Source of the DNA: Williamsia limnetica
Lineage (GTDB): Bacteria > Actinomycetota > Actinomycetes > Mycobacteriales > Mycobacteriaceae
Length of the DNA: 64,000 bases
Assembly: GCF_003217475.1 (NCBI RefSeq)
Contig: NZ_QJSP01000002.1
Location: forward strand, 62,001-126,000
Direction: 5' to 3'
In this document: piece by piece, positions 20,848 to 29,102 of the stretch
How positions within the stretch are numbered: the stretch's first letter is position 1
How the letters are laid out: the number at the start of each line of letters is the position of its first letter
Position numbers and translations under genes: made by a program
Notes under the pieces: model-generated
What the model was told of the DNA's origin: nothing
Databases searched by the model: none
Seen by the model: the letters and a program-made list of their open reading frames with translations, nothing else

Positions 20848-20919
20848 CGCAAACGCTCCGCCTTTGCAAAGACGCGCCACAAATAAGTGGCGCGTCTTCG
20901 TATTTGTGGAGCGTTTGCG
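20848..20919. terminator. Nested palindrome between convergent genes
   Basis: The outer 12-bp stem is CGCAAACGCTCC/GGAGCGTTTGCG (20848-20859 with 20908-20919). The inner 12-bp stem is AAGACGCGCCAC/GTGGCGCGTCTT (20869-20880 with 20887-20898). It serves the DUF456 gene and the convergent iron-transport operon. Confidence 0.75.
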
Positions 20920-20957
20920 TTGGGCGGCGGGTGCGGGTCGGTGGGCGGGGGTCGGTG

Positions 20958-21770
20958 CTAGCGCTTGCGGCCGATGGGGACGATCATCGGACCGCCGGAA
21001 ATCGGATCGGTCATCACCTGAGACCGCAAGCCGAAGGCTTCCTGCAGCAACTCGGTGGTGATGACGTCGCCGGGGGTGCCTTCGCGGATGATGGCGCCTT
21101 CGCGCATCACGATCAGCCAGTCGCTGTAGCGAATGGCGAGATTGAGGTCGTGGAGCACCATGATGATCGTCTTGCCGTGCTTGCTGCACAGGTCGTCGAC
21201 GAGGTCGAGTACGTCGATGGAGTGGGACAGGTCGAGATAGGTGGTGGGCTCGTCGAGCATCACCACATCGGTCTGCTGGGCCAGCGTCAGGGCGATCCAG
21301 ACCCGCTGTCGCTGACCTCCGGAGAGTGCGTCGATGGTTCGTTCGGCGAGTTCGGTGCAGTTGGTCTGCTCGAGCGCGGTGGCGACTGCCAGCTCGTCCT
21401 CTGGGGACCACTGCCGGTACCACGCCTGGTGCGGATGGCGGCCACGGGACACGAGGTCGGCGACGGTCAGACCTTCTGGGGCCACGGGGTTCTGGGGTAG
21501 CAGGCCGAGTATCCGGGCGACGTCTTTGGTGCGCAGGGTCGCGATGTCGCTGCCGTCGAGCAGGACCTGTCCGCCGGTCGGCTTGAGCAGCCGCACCAGC
21601 GACCGCAGCAGCGTCGACTTCCCGCAGCCGTTCGGGCCGACGATCGTGGTGATCTTGCCGTCGGGGATGGTGACGTCGAGGCCGTCGATCACGGTGCGTT
21701 CGCCGTAGCCGACCTGCAGATCGGTTGCGGCGACTCGCGACGCCACCTTGTCCGAGAACGCGGCACTCAT
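20958..21770 (-). CDS. Iron-siderophore ABC transporter ATP-binding protein (FecE/FepC type)
   Basis: A 270-residue ATPase that powers siderophore import. Walker A GPNGCGKST near residue 40, signature LSGGQRQRV near 140, Walker B VVMLDEPTTYLDL near 160, and a His switch in LHDLNLA are all present. The ATG at 21770 overlaps the upstream permease stop by 4 bp. It is the last gene of a three-gene operon with two FecCD permeases behind an IdeR-like box, so it should be expressed when iron is scarce. Confidence 0.94.
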   Translation of the reverse strand: MSAAFSDKVASRVAATDLQVGYGERTVIDGLDVTIPDGKITTIVGPNGCGKSTLLRSLVRLLKPTGGQVLLDGSDIATLRTKDVARILGLLPQNPVAPEGLTVADLVSRGRHPHQAWYRQWSPEDELAVATALEQTNCTELAERTIDALSGGQRQRVWIALTLAQQTDVVMLDEPTTYLDLSHSIDVLDLVDDLCSKHGKTIIMVLHDLNLAIRYSDWLIVMREGAIIREGTPGDVITTELLQEAFGLRSQVMTDPISGGPMIVPIGRKR

Positions 21771-22867
21771 ACCGAAGCCTTCCGGTTGATCTGGATCATC
21801 AGGTAGATCAGGGCGGGTCCGCCGATGCCCGCGGTCACCACGCCGACGGGGATGCCGGCCGGCAAGACGGTGCGGCACAGCAGATCGCCGCCGATGACCA
21901 GGCAGGCGCCCATCAGGCCCGAGGTGATGGGGCCGGGTATCTCGGCGCGTGCGAGGCGCATGGCGATCTGTGGGGCGAGCAACGCGACGAAGGCGATGGG
22001 GCCCGCCGACGACACGGCAACTGCGGCGACGACGACGGCTGCGATGAGAATCGCCGCCGACACCGCGTTGGCCCGTATGCCCAGCCCGCGGCACACGTCT
22101 TCACCGAGGCTGAGGATGGCGAGATTGCGCGACTGGATCGTGACAAAGATGATCGCCGGGATCAGCACGATCAGCGGTGGCCACACGGCCTTCCAGCCCG
22201 CACTCGACACCGATCCGACGATCCAGAGCTGCGCCCGCTGTACTTCGTCGATGTTGGCGCGGGTGAGCAGGTAGGCGATCAGGGCCTGCAGCCCCCAGGT
22301 CAGGGCGACGCCGACGAGCACGAGTCGGATGGGATCGATGCCTTTGCGCCAGGTCAGCAGGTACATCGCGAGGGCGGTGAGCAAGCCTCCGAGGAGCGCC
22401 GCGACCGCGAGACCGAGGTCGGCGAGCCATGATGCCCAGGTCGACCCGAAGGCGATCACGGCGACGGCGGCTGCGCTCGCGCCGGAGGTGATCCCCAGCA
22501 TGTCGGGGGTGGCGAGCGGGTTGCGGGCGATCACCTGCGTCAGGGCTCCGGACATGCCGAGGCCGAAACCGACGAGCAGGCTCACCAGGCCGATGGGGAG
22601 TTGGGTGTCGAAGACGACGACGTTCTCGGCGCGGGTACCCCCGCCGAGCAGGATCCGGCCGACGTCGATCGGACTCATCGGGAAATCGCTGGTCCCGATG
22701 CTCACCGCGAACAGGAACAGCGCCACCGCAGCGAGGACCAGGCCCACGCCGGTGGCCCACGGGCGGATCACGAAGGTCCCGACACCGACCCGGACAACGG
22801 TGCGGCGCAGGTGTTGGGTGGGCAGCGGAGCGGGCGCTGTCTCCGGGGGCCCGGCGAATGTGGTCAT
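21767..22867 (-). CDS. Iron-siderophore ABC transporter permease (FecCD family), second subunit
   Basis: A 366-residue membrane permease with a Pro-rich cytoplasmic start of about 30 residues and then 9-10 helices. FecCD features are MSGALTQVIARNPLATPDMLGI near 120, ILSLGEDVCRGLGI near 270 and GPIAFVALLAPQIAMRL near 305, the last close to the ATPase coupling site. The ATG at 22867 lies 13 bp after the first permease gene. The two permeases should form a heterodimer in the membrane. Confidence 0.93.
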   Translation of the reverse strand: MTTFAGPPETAPAPLPTQHLRRTVVRVGVGTFVIRPWATGVGLVLAAVALFLFAVSIGTSDFPMSPIDVGRILLGGGTRAENVVVFDTQLPIGLVSLLVGFGLGMSGALTQVIARNPLATPDMLGITSGASAAAVAVIAFGSTWASWLADLGLAVAALLGGLLTALAMYLLTWRKGIDPIRLVLVGVALTWGLQALIAYLLTRANIDEVQRAQLWIVGSVSSAGWKAVWPPLIVLIPAIIFVTIQSRNLAILSLGEDVCRGLGIRANAVSAAILIAAVVVAAVAVSSAGPIAFVALLAPQIAMRLARAEIPGPITSGLMGACLVIGGDLLCRTVLPAGIPVGVVTAGIGGPALIYLMIQINRKASV

Positions 22868-22880
22868 GCCGGCACCAGAC

Positions 22881-23933
22881 TCATACTGCGACCAACTTCT
22901 TGGCTCGGACCAATGCGATGAAGAACGGGGCGCCGACCGCGGCCAGCACGATTCCGGCCTGGACCTCACCGGGCCGGGCGATCATGCGGCCGAGGACGTC
23001 GCAGGAGACCAGCGCGACGGCACCGATGAGCGCGGAGTAAGGGACCACCCACCGGTAGTCGGGACCGGTGAAGAAGCGGGCCACATGCGGCGCCACGAGA
23101 CCGAGGAACACGATCGGTCCGCACGCGGCGGTCGAGGCGCCCACGAGGAGGGTGATCGCCAGGATCCCGACGATGCGGACCTGCAGGATGCGGGAGCCTA
23201 GGGCTTTCGTCATGTCGTCGCCGAGCGAGAGGATGTTGAGGAAGAACCCGCTGGCCACGGCCAAGATCAGGCCGGGGACGACGAACGGCAGCGTTGCCGT
23301 GATGACGTCCCAGCCCCGGCCCGCGATGGAACCGACCTGCCAGAAGCGCCACGCCTCGAGCGATGCGGTGTCGATGAGCACGATCGCCGAGGTGATCGCG
23401 ATCAGCATCGCCGACAGGCCGGTACCGGCGAGGATGAGGGTCAGTGGGCTGGCGCCCTTGCCGACCGACGCGAGAAAGAAGACCAGGCTCGCCGCCAGCA
23501 TCGCCCCGATCAGACCGAAGCCCATGTATTGGATGGGCGTGGTGATGCCGAGCAGATAGACGCCGGCGACGACGGCGCAGGCGGCGCCCGCGTTGACACC
23601 GAGAATGCCGGGATCCGCCAGCGGGTTGCGCGTGTGACCCTGTGTGAGCGCGCCGGCCGCGCCGATCGCGAGGCCCACGATCAATCCGAGCACGGTGCGC
23701 GGGATGCGCAGAGTCTGGACGATGCCGACCGCATCCGGGGCGCCGGGAACGTTGTCCGCCCAGAGCGCGTCCCAGACCTCGCCGAGGGGGATCACGCGTG
23801 ACCCGATGGCAATCGAGGCCGCGCACGCGACGACCAGCAGCGTCAGCAGCAGTATGGCGCCCGGCAGGCGCAGCGATTTCTTGCCCAAGACCACCGGTTC
23901 CTGCCTCTTCGAGCTCGGGTGCGTGATCAACAT
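22881..23933 (-). CDS. Iron-siderophore ABC transporter permease (FecCD family), first subunit
   Basis: A 350-residue permease with 9-10 helices. Key segments are GAAGALTQGHTRNPLADPGILGV (given in part) near 95, LSLGDDMTKALG near 258 and GPIVFLGLVAPHVARFF near 289. It starts with ATG at 23933, only 3 bp from an IdeR-like iron box, and no ribosome site fits in between, so the mRNA is likely leaderless or nearly so. It is the first gene of the importer operon; the binding protein is encoded apart at 29103-30119. Confidence 0.93.
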   Translation of the reverse strand: MLITHPSSKRQEPVVLGKKSLRLPGAILLLTLLVVACAASIAIGSRVIPLGEVWDALWADNVPGAPDAVGIVQTLRIPRTVLGLIVGLAIGAAGALTQGHTRNPLADPGILGVNAGAACAVVAGVYLLGITTPIQYMGFGLIGAMLAASLVFFLASVGKGASPLTLILAGTGLSAMLIAITSAIVLIDTASLEAWRFWQVGSIAGRGWDVITATLPFVVPGLILAVASGFFLNILSLGDDMTKALGSRILQVRIVGILAITLLVGASTAACGPIVFLGLVAPHVARFFTGPDYRWVVPYSALIGAVALVSCDVLGRMIARPGEVQAGIVLAAVGAPFFIALVRAKKLVAV

Positions 23934-23936
23934 TGG

Positions 23937-23955
23937 CGAGGTTAGCCTAACTTGC
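23937..23955. promoter_or_regulatory. IdeR/DtxR iron box
   Basis: Read on the minus strand the site is GCAAGTTAGGCTAACCTCG, which matches the consensus TTAGGTTAGGCTAACCTAA at 14 of 19 positions, including the whole central block GTTAGGCTAACCT. It covers the -10-like TAGGCT/TAACCT of the permease operon, so iron-loaded repressor would block transcription. Confidence 0.8.
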
Positions 23956-24121
23956 GCCTCTACCGCGAAATCAGCTGTCCGGGGACCACTGCGATAACGG
24001 AACGATCACGAAACGAAGACATGGAGTTTCTTATCTGTTTCTTGGCTAACACTCAGCCTGTAGCTGACCGATTCACCTGCAAGGCCGCTGTGTCGGTGGC
24101 ATTCACGAAGAAGGAGTGAAG

Positions 24122-24535
24122 ATGAAGCAGAAAATGGTTCGCGCTGCGGTCGCCGCAGCGGCGGCGGTCGGGATTGCGGCGGGCAGTGTCGTGGCTGCAG
24201 CTCCGGCTCAGGCGGCGGCGCCTGATCTGGCTCTCACCGGCGGGGTGTACTGCTCGTTCGGCAAGCCCGGTGATCCCTGGCAGAACGCCTGGTACATGGT
24301 GCGCTGGATGGAGGTCACCGCACACGGACGCAACTGGCCGAACGTGACCCTGCACGAATTCGGTGGCGCCGAGAAGTTCTCCCCGAATCTGAAGGAGGGC
24401 CAGAAGCTGCGCATCGAGACGAAGTGGTTCGGTTGCTTCCCGAGTTCGATCTCCGGGTACACCATCTCCAGCGACATCGATCCGCTGCAGAACAACATCG
24501 GTTTCTGGGCCAACGTTCAGCGCATCGACAACTAG
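24122..24535 (+). CDS. Small secreted protein of unknown function
   Basis: A 137-residue precursor. A classical signal peptide (KQK, then an Ala/Val-rich core) ends at APAQA-AA near residue 32, leaving a mature protein of about 105 residues. The mature part is rich in Trp and aromatic residues and has two cysteines (YCSFG and FGCFPSS) that could form a disulfide. I do not recognise the family. The ATG at 24122 has AAGGAG upstream; an in-frame GTG at 24116 is too close to it. It diverges from the iron importer operon and has its own terminator. Confidence 0.75.
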   Translation: MKQKMVRAAVAAAAAVGIAAGSVVAAAPAQAAAPDLALTGGVYCSFGKPGDPWQNAWYMVRWMEVTAHGRNWPNVTLHEFGGAEKFSPNLKEGQKLRIETKWFGCFPSSISGYTISSDIDPLQNNIGFWANVQRIDN

Positions 24536-24583
24536 CTCCGACCCTCGGCCTGAGGTCGGCGCTGTGAGATCTCATGCCGGCAG

Positions 24584-24641
24584 CGATCCCTTTTCCTGAC
24601 GTAGACCGTCCGCACATTCTCCCCGTCAGGAGAAGGGATCG
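24584..24641 (+). terminator. Terminator hairpin after the secreted protein gene
   Basis: An 18-bp stem (24584-24601 with 24624-24641, one G-T pair) with a 22-base loop is followed by a short TTT. Apart from this and the palindrome TGAGATCTCA nearby, I see nothing in 24536-24764. Confidence 0.6.
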
Positions 24642-24764
24642 TTTCTGTCTGCGGAACTCATCCGGAAGGGATGAGGGCACCGAGGAGCAGAGGGATCAGA
24701 CTCGTCTGCAGGTCACGACAGTCGAGAACTGATCGCCAATCCACGCTCTGAGAAGGAGACACCA

Positions 24765-25208
24765 ATGACGGAACCCGAGGCGGCCGAGGTGGGCCCCATC
24801 GACTATCTGGTGATCGAGTTCCCCGCCGATCGCACCCCTGACGGTTCGGCTCTGCCGCTGTTGGACGACCTGGTCAATCGCGGGATCATCAAGCTGCTCG
24901 ACCTCGTCTTCGTGCGCAAAGAACTGGACGGGTCGATCTTTGCGGTCGCGATCGAGGATTTCGGCCTCACTGGCGACCTGGATGTGTCGATCTTCGCCGG
25001 AGCGACCTCGGGCCTGATTGCCCGCGAGGATCTGGACGAGGCGGCCTCCGCGCTCGAACCGGGTTGTTCCGGAGCGATCTTGATCTACGAGAACCACTGG
25101 GCCGCACCGTTCGCCTCCGCGCTACGACGCAACGGCGCACAGATGGTCGCCTCCGGACGGATACCCACCCAGGAACTGCTCGACTCCCTTGACGCGCTCG
25201 GCGTCTGA
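24765..25208 (+). CDS. DUF6325 family protein
   Basis: A 147-residue soluble acidic protein that resembles the DUF6325/DUF1269-like group: PIDYLVIEFP at the start, DLVFVRKELDGSI near 46, and GCSGAILIYENHWA near 100. The fold looks ferredoxin-like with alternating strands and helices. The biochemical function is unknown. The ATG at 24765 follows AGAAGGAG. It pairs with the SHOCT protein 21 bp downstream, an arrangement I recall from other actinobacteria. Confidence 0.75.
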   Translation: MTEPEAAEVGPIDYLVIEFPADRTPDGSALPLLDDLVNRGIIKLLDLVFVRKELDGSIFAVAIEDFGLTGDLDVSIFAGATSGLIAREDLDEAASALEPGCSGAILIYENHWAAPFASALRRNGAQMVASGRIPTQELLDSLDALGV

Positions 25209-25229
25209 AGACAGCGAAAGGAACATCTC

Positions 25230-25520
25230 ATGCCCGGTTTACTACGCGGCGTAGCCCGTACCGCCGTCATCGCCGGCACGGCGACGTCGGTGTCCAACCG
25301 TGTCTCACGCCGTCAAGGCAATCGATGGGCGCAACAGGCGCAACAGCAGGCCCCGCAACAGGCAGCGCCTGCGCAGCCTGCCGCTGCACCGCCCGCTGCG
25401 GCACCCGCGTCGAGCGTCGATCGGATCAGCGCACTGCGTGAACTCGGCGAGCTGCGTACCCAGGGGGTGCTGACCGAAGCCGAGTTCGCGGCGGAAAAAG
25501 CCAAAATTCTCGCGTCCTGA
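25230..25520 (+). CDS. SHOCT domain protein
   Basis: A 96-residue protein: a basic N-terminal part (VSNRVSRRQG), a Gln/Ala/Pro-rich linker (residues 35-65) and a C-terminal SHOCT helix pair, ISALRELGELRTQGVLTEAE. SHOCT domains are short oligomerisation or scaffold elements. The ATG at 25230 has AAAGGAAC upstream. It is probably co-expressed with the DUF6325 gene and may bind its product, which is inference. Confidence 0.8.
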   Translation: MPGLLRGVARTAVIAGTATSVSNRVSRRQGNRWAQQAQQQAPQQAAPAQPAAAPPAAAPASSVDRISALRELGELRTQGVLTEAEFAAEKAKILAS

Positions 25521-25611
25521 GTGCTTTTCCTCTCGCGGGTGACGAGGGGTTGACCTGCTGCGCCGCGGGCGAGTCGGCGCGCCCGGGCGAGCGGCGTGGT
25601 ACGAGTTCTTC

Positions 25612-26259
25612 ATGCGCGATTCGAGCGAGCGGGTCCGGGTGGTCGTCGCAGATGACCACCCGATGATCCGCGACGGTGTGGTGCGGGCCCTGTCGGGTAG
25701 CGGTTTCGTGGACGTGGTGGCCGAGGCAGGTGACGGCCGTGAGGCCTTGGCCGCGATCCAGCGCGAGTTGCCCGACGTCGCGCTGATCGACTTCCGCATG
25801 CCCGAGATGGACGGTGCCGAGGTCGCTGCTGCGGTGCGGCGGGACGGGCTCGCCACCAAGGTGCTGCTGCTGTCGGCGCACACCGAGAGCGCCATCGTCT
25901 ACAACGCGATCGCCCAGGGTGCCTACGGCTTTGTGTCCAAGGACGCCGGTCGCTCGCAGATCGTCGACGCAGTGCTCGACTGTGCCGCCGGACGACCTGT
26001 GCTCGCAGGTGACCTGGCTGCCGGTCTCGTCGGCGAGATCCAGATGCGCCGCGACAGCTCTGCTCCCGTGCTCTCCGCGCGCGAGAAAGAGGTCCTCGGC
26101 ATGATCGCAGAGGGCAAGAGTGTGCCCGCGATGGCCGAGGTGATGTTTGTTGCTCCGTCGACGGTGAAGACCCACGTGCAGAGGCTGTATCAAAAGCTCG
26201 GGGTCTCGGACCGGGGCGCTGCGGTGGCGGAGGCGATGCGGCACCGGTTACTCGAGTGA
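25612..26259 (+). CDS. NarL/FixJ-type response regulator
   Basis: A 215-residue two-component regulator. The receiver (about 1-125) has acidic DDHP near residue 14, the phosphorylation Asp in ALIDFRMPEMDG, and Lys in YGFVSKDAG. The C-terminal LuxR-type helix-turn-helix reads LSAREKEVLGMIAEGKS and STVKTHVQRLYQKLGVSDR. It overlaps the following kinase by 4 bp and works with it. The regulated genes are not evident. Confidence 0.93.
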   Translation: MRDSSERVRVVVADDHPMIRDGVVRALSGSGFVDVVAEAGDGREALAAIQRELPDVALIDFRMPEMDGAEVAAAVRRDGLATKVLLLSAHTESAIVYNAIAQGAYGFVSKDAGRSQIVDAVLDCAAGRPVLAGDLAAGLVGEIQMRRDSSAPVLSAREKEVLGMIAEGKSVPAMAEVMFVAPSTVKTHVQRLYQKLGVSDRGAAVAEAMRHRLLE

Positions 26260-27416
26260 CCGGCCCTCAATCCTCCGCGGACGCGAGTCTGGTTCGTATC
26301 ACCGCGGCACTGCGACTGCTGCTGGTGGTCCTGTTCGGGTTGCTCGGTGTGGCGATCCCGGACGGTGAGGTCAGTAGCCCCGGCTATTACGTCATACTGG
26401 CCGTCTACGCGCTCATCGCCGTCGGATGGTTTGCCGTGGTCTACCGGCGCCAGGCCCCTCCCCGCATCCAGATCGCCTCTCCCGCAATCGATGTGCTCGG
26501 ACTGATCGGGCTCGCCGCGTTCTCCGGCGGAGCCACGTCGATGTTGCAGCCGGCGTTCTTCCTCATACCCATCGCGGTCGCTTTCAAGGGAGCGCCCTGG
26601 GCCACCGGGTTGATCGGCGGCGTGACGTCGGTGGCCTATCTGGTTGTCTGGCTGACGGACCCGGGCGCCGCGGATGTCGACAAGAACGTCACCTGGCTGA
26701 ACTTCGGATTCCTTCTCTGGTTGACCGCGGCCACCACCGGTCTGTCGTACGTCCTGCTGCGGCGATCTCGGCGGATTGATTCGCTGCTCACGGCGCAGCG
26801 GCAACTGGTCACCCAGACGCTGGCTGTCGCGGATCGCGAACGCGCGGTGCTGGCGGAGGCGCTGCACGACCGTCCGCTGCAGACGCTGCTCGCAACGCGA
26901 ATGGATCTCGAAGACGCCATGGACAGTCCATCCGCTGAGAGTCTGGCGCCGGTGATGGCGAACCTCCGCAGTACGGCCACCGAATTACGGGAGCTGGTGT
27001 CGGGTCTGCATCCCCAAGTCCTGGCGCAACTGGGACTCGCGCCGGCGCTCGAGGAGTTGGCCCGGCGGTTCGAGGACCGTTCCGGGGTCGCCGTCCGACT
27101 CGAGCTGGCACCTGTCGATGTCGGTGAGTTTTCAGGACTTCTCCACACCGCTGCGGGGGAGTTGCTCACCAATGTCGCAAAGCATGCTCACGCCACCGAG
27201 GTCACCCTGGAACTCGGCGGCGACGACACCTCGGTGCTGCTGGTGGTCACCGACAACGGCGTCGGTTTCGACCCGTCGATCGTCCCGGACCGAATCGCGC
27301 AGGGTCACATCGGGATCGGAGCCCAGGCTGCCCGGGTGATCGGAGCCGGAGGCACCTTCACCATCTCGGAGCCGACCGGCGGCGGAACGCGTATCGCGAT
27401 CACCGTGCCACGGTAG
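26256..27416 (+). CDS. Sensor histidine kinase, NarL-partner (HisKA_3) type
   Basis: A 386-residue kinase. Five or six helices fill about residues 15-165. The dimerisation region holds the phospho-acceptor in EALHDRPLQTLLATRMDLED, the HisKA_3 type, and the ATP-binding domain contains ELLTNVAKHAHATEV, VTDNGVGFD and GIGAQAARVIGAGG. The GTG at 26256 overlaps the regulator stop (GTGA). The signal is unknown. Transcription probably ends at the three tandem hairpins just after the stop codon. Confidence 0.92.
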   Translation: MTGPQSSADASLVRITAALRLLLVVLFGLLGVAIPDGEVSSPGYYVILAVYALIAVGWFAVVYRRQAPPRIQIASPAIDVLGLIGLAAFSGGATSMLQPAFFLIPIAVAFKGAPWATGLIGGVTSVAYLVVWLTDPGAADVDKNVTWLNFGFLLWLTAATTGLSYVLLRRSRRIDSLLTAQRQLVTQTLAVADRERAVLAEALHDRPLQTLLATRMDLEDAMDSPSAESLAPVMANLRSTATELRELVSGLHPQVLAQLGLAPALEELARRFEDRSGVAVRLELAPVDVGEFSGLLHTAAGELLTNVAKHAHATEVTLELGGDDTSVLLVVTDNGVGFDPSIVPDRIAQGHIGIGAQAARVIGAGGTFTISEPTGGGTRIAITVPR

Positions 27417-27422
27417 GGATCA

Positions 27423-27506
27423 CCTGAGGCGAAGCCTCAACCCTTGTTCACCTGAGGCGGAGCCTCAACCCTTTTTGACCTGAGGCGGAGCCTCAACCCT
27501 TTTTGA
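27423..27506. repeat. Three tandem 28-bp terminator units
   Basis: Units start at 27423, 27451 and 27479. Each has the hairpin TGAGGC-GGA-GCCTCA followed by ACCCTTTTT on the plus strand, a compact intrinsic terminator for the kinase gene. Units 2 and 3 are identical; unit 1 differs at three bases. Unit 3 overlaps the last codons of fprA. Confidence 0.8.
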
Positions 27507-28917
27507 CCTTGTCTGGTTCTGATGCGGCGAGCATGTCTTCGCGTTCGACGACCTTGACGCGTTCGCGGCCTTCTGCGGCGCCGAGTTTGCGTTCGTGTTC
27601 GTCGAGGCGGTACCAGCCATCCCAGGTGGTGAAGGCGACGTTCTTGTTCTCGAGGTAGTCGATGATGGCGTCGTCACCGGGGGTCGCGGGGTCGAGGACC
27701 TTGCCGGCGAGGGCGTCGTCGAGGAGGCAGTCGACGGTTTCGTTGGCGTCGCCCTTGGTGTGGCCGATGAGGCCGACGGGGCCGCGTTTGATCCAGCCGG
27801 TGGTGTACATACCCGTCATGTGCGCGCCCTGGTCGAAGATCCGGCCGGCCTCGTTGGGGATGACGCCCGCCTGTTCGTCGAACGGGATCTGCGGCAGGTT
27901 GTCCGAGAGGTAGCCGACGGCGCGGTAGACCGCTCCGAGATCCCAGTCGGTGGTCTTGCCGGTGCCGCGAACGTTGCCGGTGCCGTCGAGTTCGGTGCGT
28001 TCGGTCCGCAGGCCGACGACCTTGCCGTCTTCACCGAGGATCTCGGTGGGGGATTCGAAGAAGTGCAGGAACAGTTTGTGGGGGCGGCCCTTGGGGTCGC
28101 GGATGGCGTACTGCTCGATGATCGTGGCGACCTGGTCGGTGATCTTGGACGAGCGGCGCGCGACGGTGGAGCCCTCGTCGTAGTCGATGTCTTCGGGGTT
28201 GACGATGACGTCGATGGTCGGCGAGTGGTCGAGTTCTTTGAGTTCGAGCGGGGTGAACTTGGCCTGGGCGGGTCCGCGCCGTCCGAAGACGTGGACTTCG
28301 ACGGCCTTGTTGTTCTTGAGTCCGTCGTAGACGTTGGCGGGGATCTCCGTGGGGAGCAGTTCGTCGCCGGTCTTCGCGAGGACGCGGGCGACGTCGAGTG
28401 CGACGTTGCCGACGCCGATGACAGCGACCTTTTCCGCGTCCAGGGGCCAGGTGCGGGGGAAGTCGGGGTGTCCGTCGTACCAGGCGACGAACTGGGCGGC
28501 GCCGTAGCTGCCGTCGAGGTCGATGCCGGGGAGGTCCATGATCCGGTCGTCGGTGGCGCCGGTGGAGAAGATGACGGCGTCGTACATCGACTGCAGGTCC
28601 TCCAGGGCGATGTCGGTGCCGTAGTCGACGTTGCCGATCAGCCGGATCTGGGGCTTGTCCAACACCTTGTGCAGGGCGTTGATGATGCCCTTGATGCGGG
28701 GGTGATCGGGGGCCACTCCGTAACGGATCAACCCGAACGGTGCCGGCATCCTCTCGAACAGATCGATCGAGACACCGTCGAACTGGCCCGCTCGCTCCGC
28801 TCCCGGCGCCGCGAGGTCTTTGGCTTTGTCCGACTTCATCAGGGCATCGGCGGCATAGATACCGGCAGGGCCGGCGCCAACGATGGCCACGCGAAGAGGA
28901 CGGTTCTGATCGCTCAT
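27493..28917 (-). CDS. fprA: NADPH-ferredoxin/adrenodoxin reductase FprA
   Basis: A 474-residue flavoenzyme that passes electrons from NADPH to ferredoxin, for instance for P450s. The FAD motif VAIVGAGPAGIYAAD is at residues 10-24, RYGVAPDHPRIKG follows near 70, the NADPH motif VIGVGNVALDVAR is near 168, and ATGWIKRGPVGLIGHTKGDA-like residues bind FAD near 375 (TTGWIKRGPVG). The ATG at 28917 matches the family start; the open frame continues upstream without conserved sequence. The last residues (DKVKKG) are encoded by the tandem repeat, a sign that the 3' end was altered by repeat expansion. Confidence 0.93.
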   Translation of the reverse strand: MSDQNRPLRVAIVGAGPAGIYAADALMKSDKAKDLAAPGAERAGQFDGVSIDLFERMPAPFGLIRYGVAPDHPRIKGIINALHKVLDKPQIRLIGNVDYGTDIALEDLQSMYDAVIFSTGATDDRIMDLPGIDLDGSYGAAQFVAWYDGHPDFPRTWPLDAEKVAVIGVGNVALDVARVLAKTGDELLPTEIPANVYDGLKNNKAVEVHVFGRRGPAQAKFTPLELKELDHSPTIDVIVNPEDIDYDEGSTVARRSSKITDQVATIIEQYAIRDPKGRPHKLFLHFFESPTEILGEDGKVVGLRTERTELDGTGNVRGTGKTTDWDLGAVYRAVGYLSDNLPQIPFDEQAGVIPNEAGRIFDQGAHMTGMYTTGWIKRGPVGLIGHTKGDANETVDCLLDDALAGKVLDPATPGDDAIIDYLENKNVAFTTWDGWYRLDEHERKLGAAEGRERVKVVEREDMLAASEPDKVKKG

Positions 28918-29102
28918 GAGTCGGAGTGCTTTCTCGTACGAGTAGGAGTTCCGGCCTCCGCCGATGCGGAAGCCCGGACGGGGCTCAACACCCCACGGTA
29001 GGCGTTGGACCTGGCGGGAACCAAAATCGCCGGCCACTGTCGAGCTGAACTCGACGGCTTTGATTCGACTTCCGCCAGGCCCCGCGCGCCGGGGCAGGTG
29101 GG

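Noticed and set aside
24041-24050. Second iron-box half-site (GGCTAAC) upstream of the secreted protein gene
   Set aside because: Only 9 of 19 positions match the consensus, which is chance level for a half-site.
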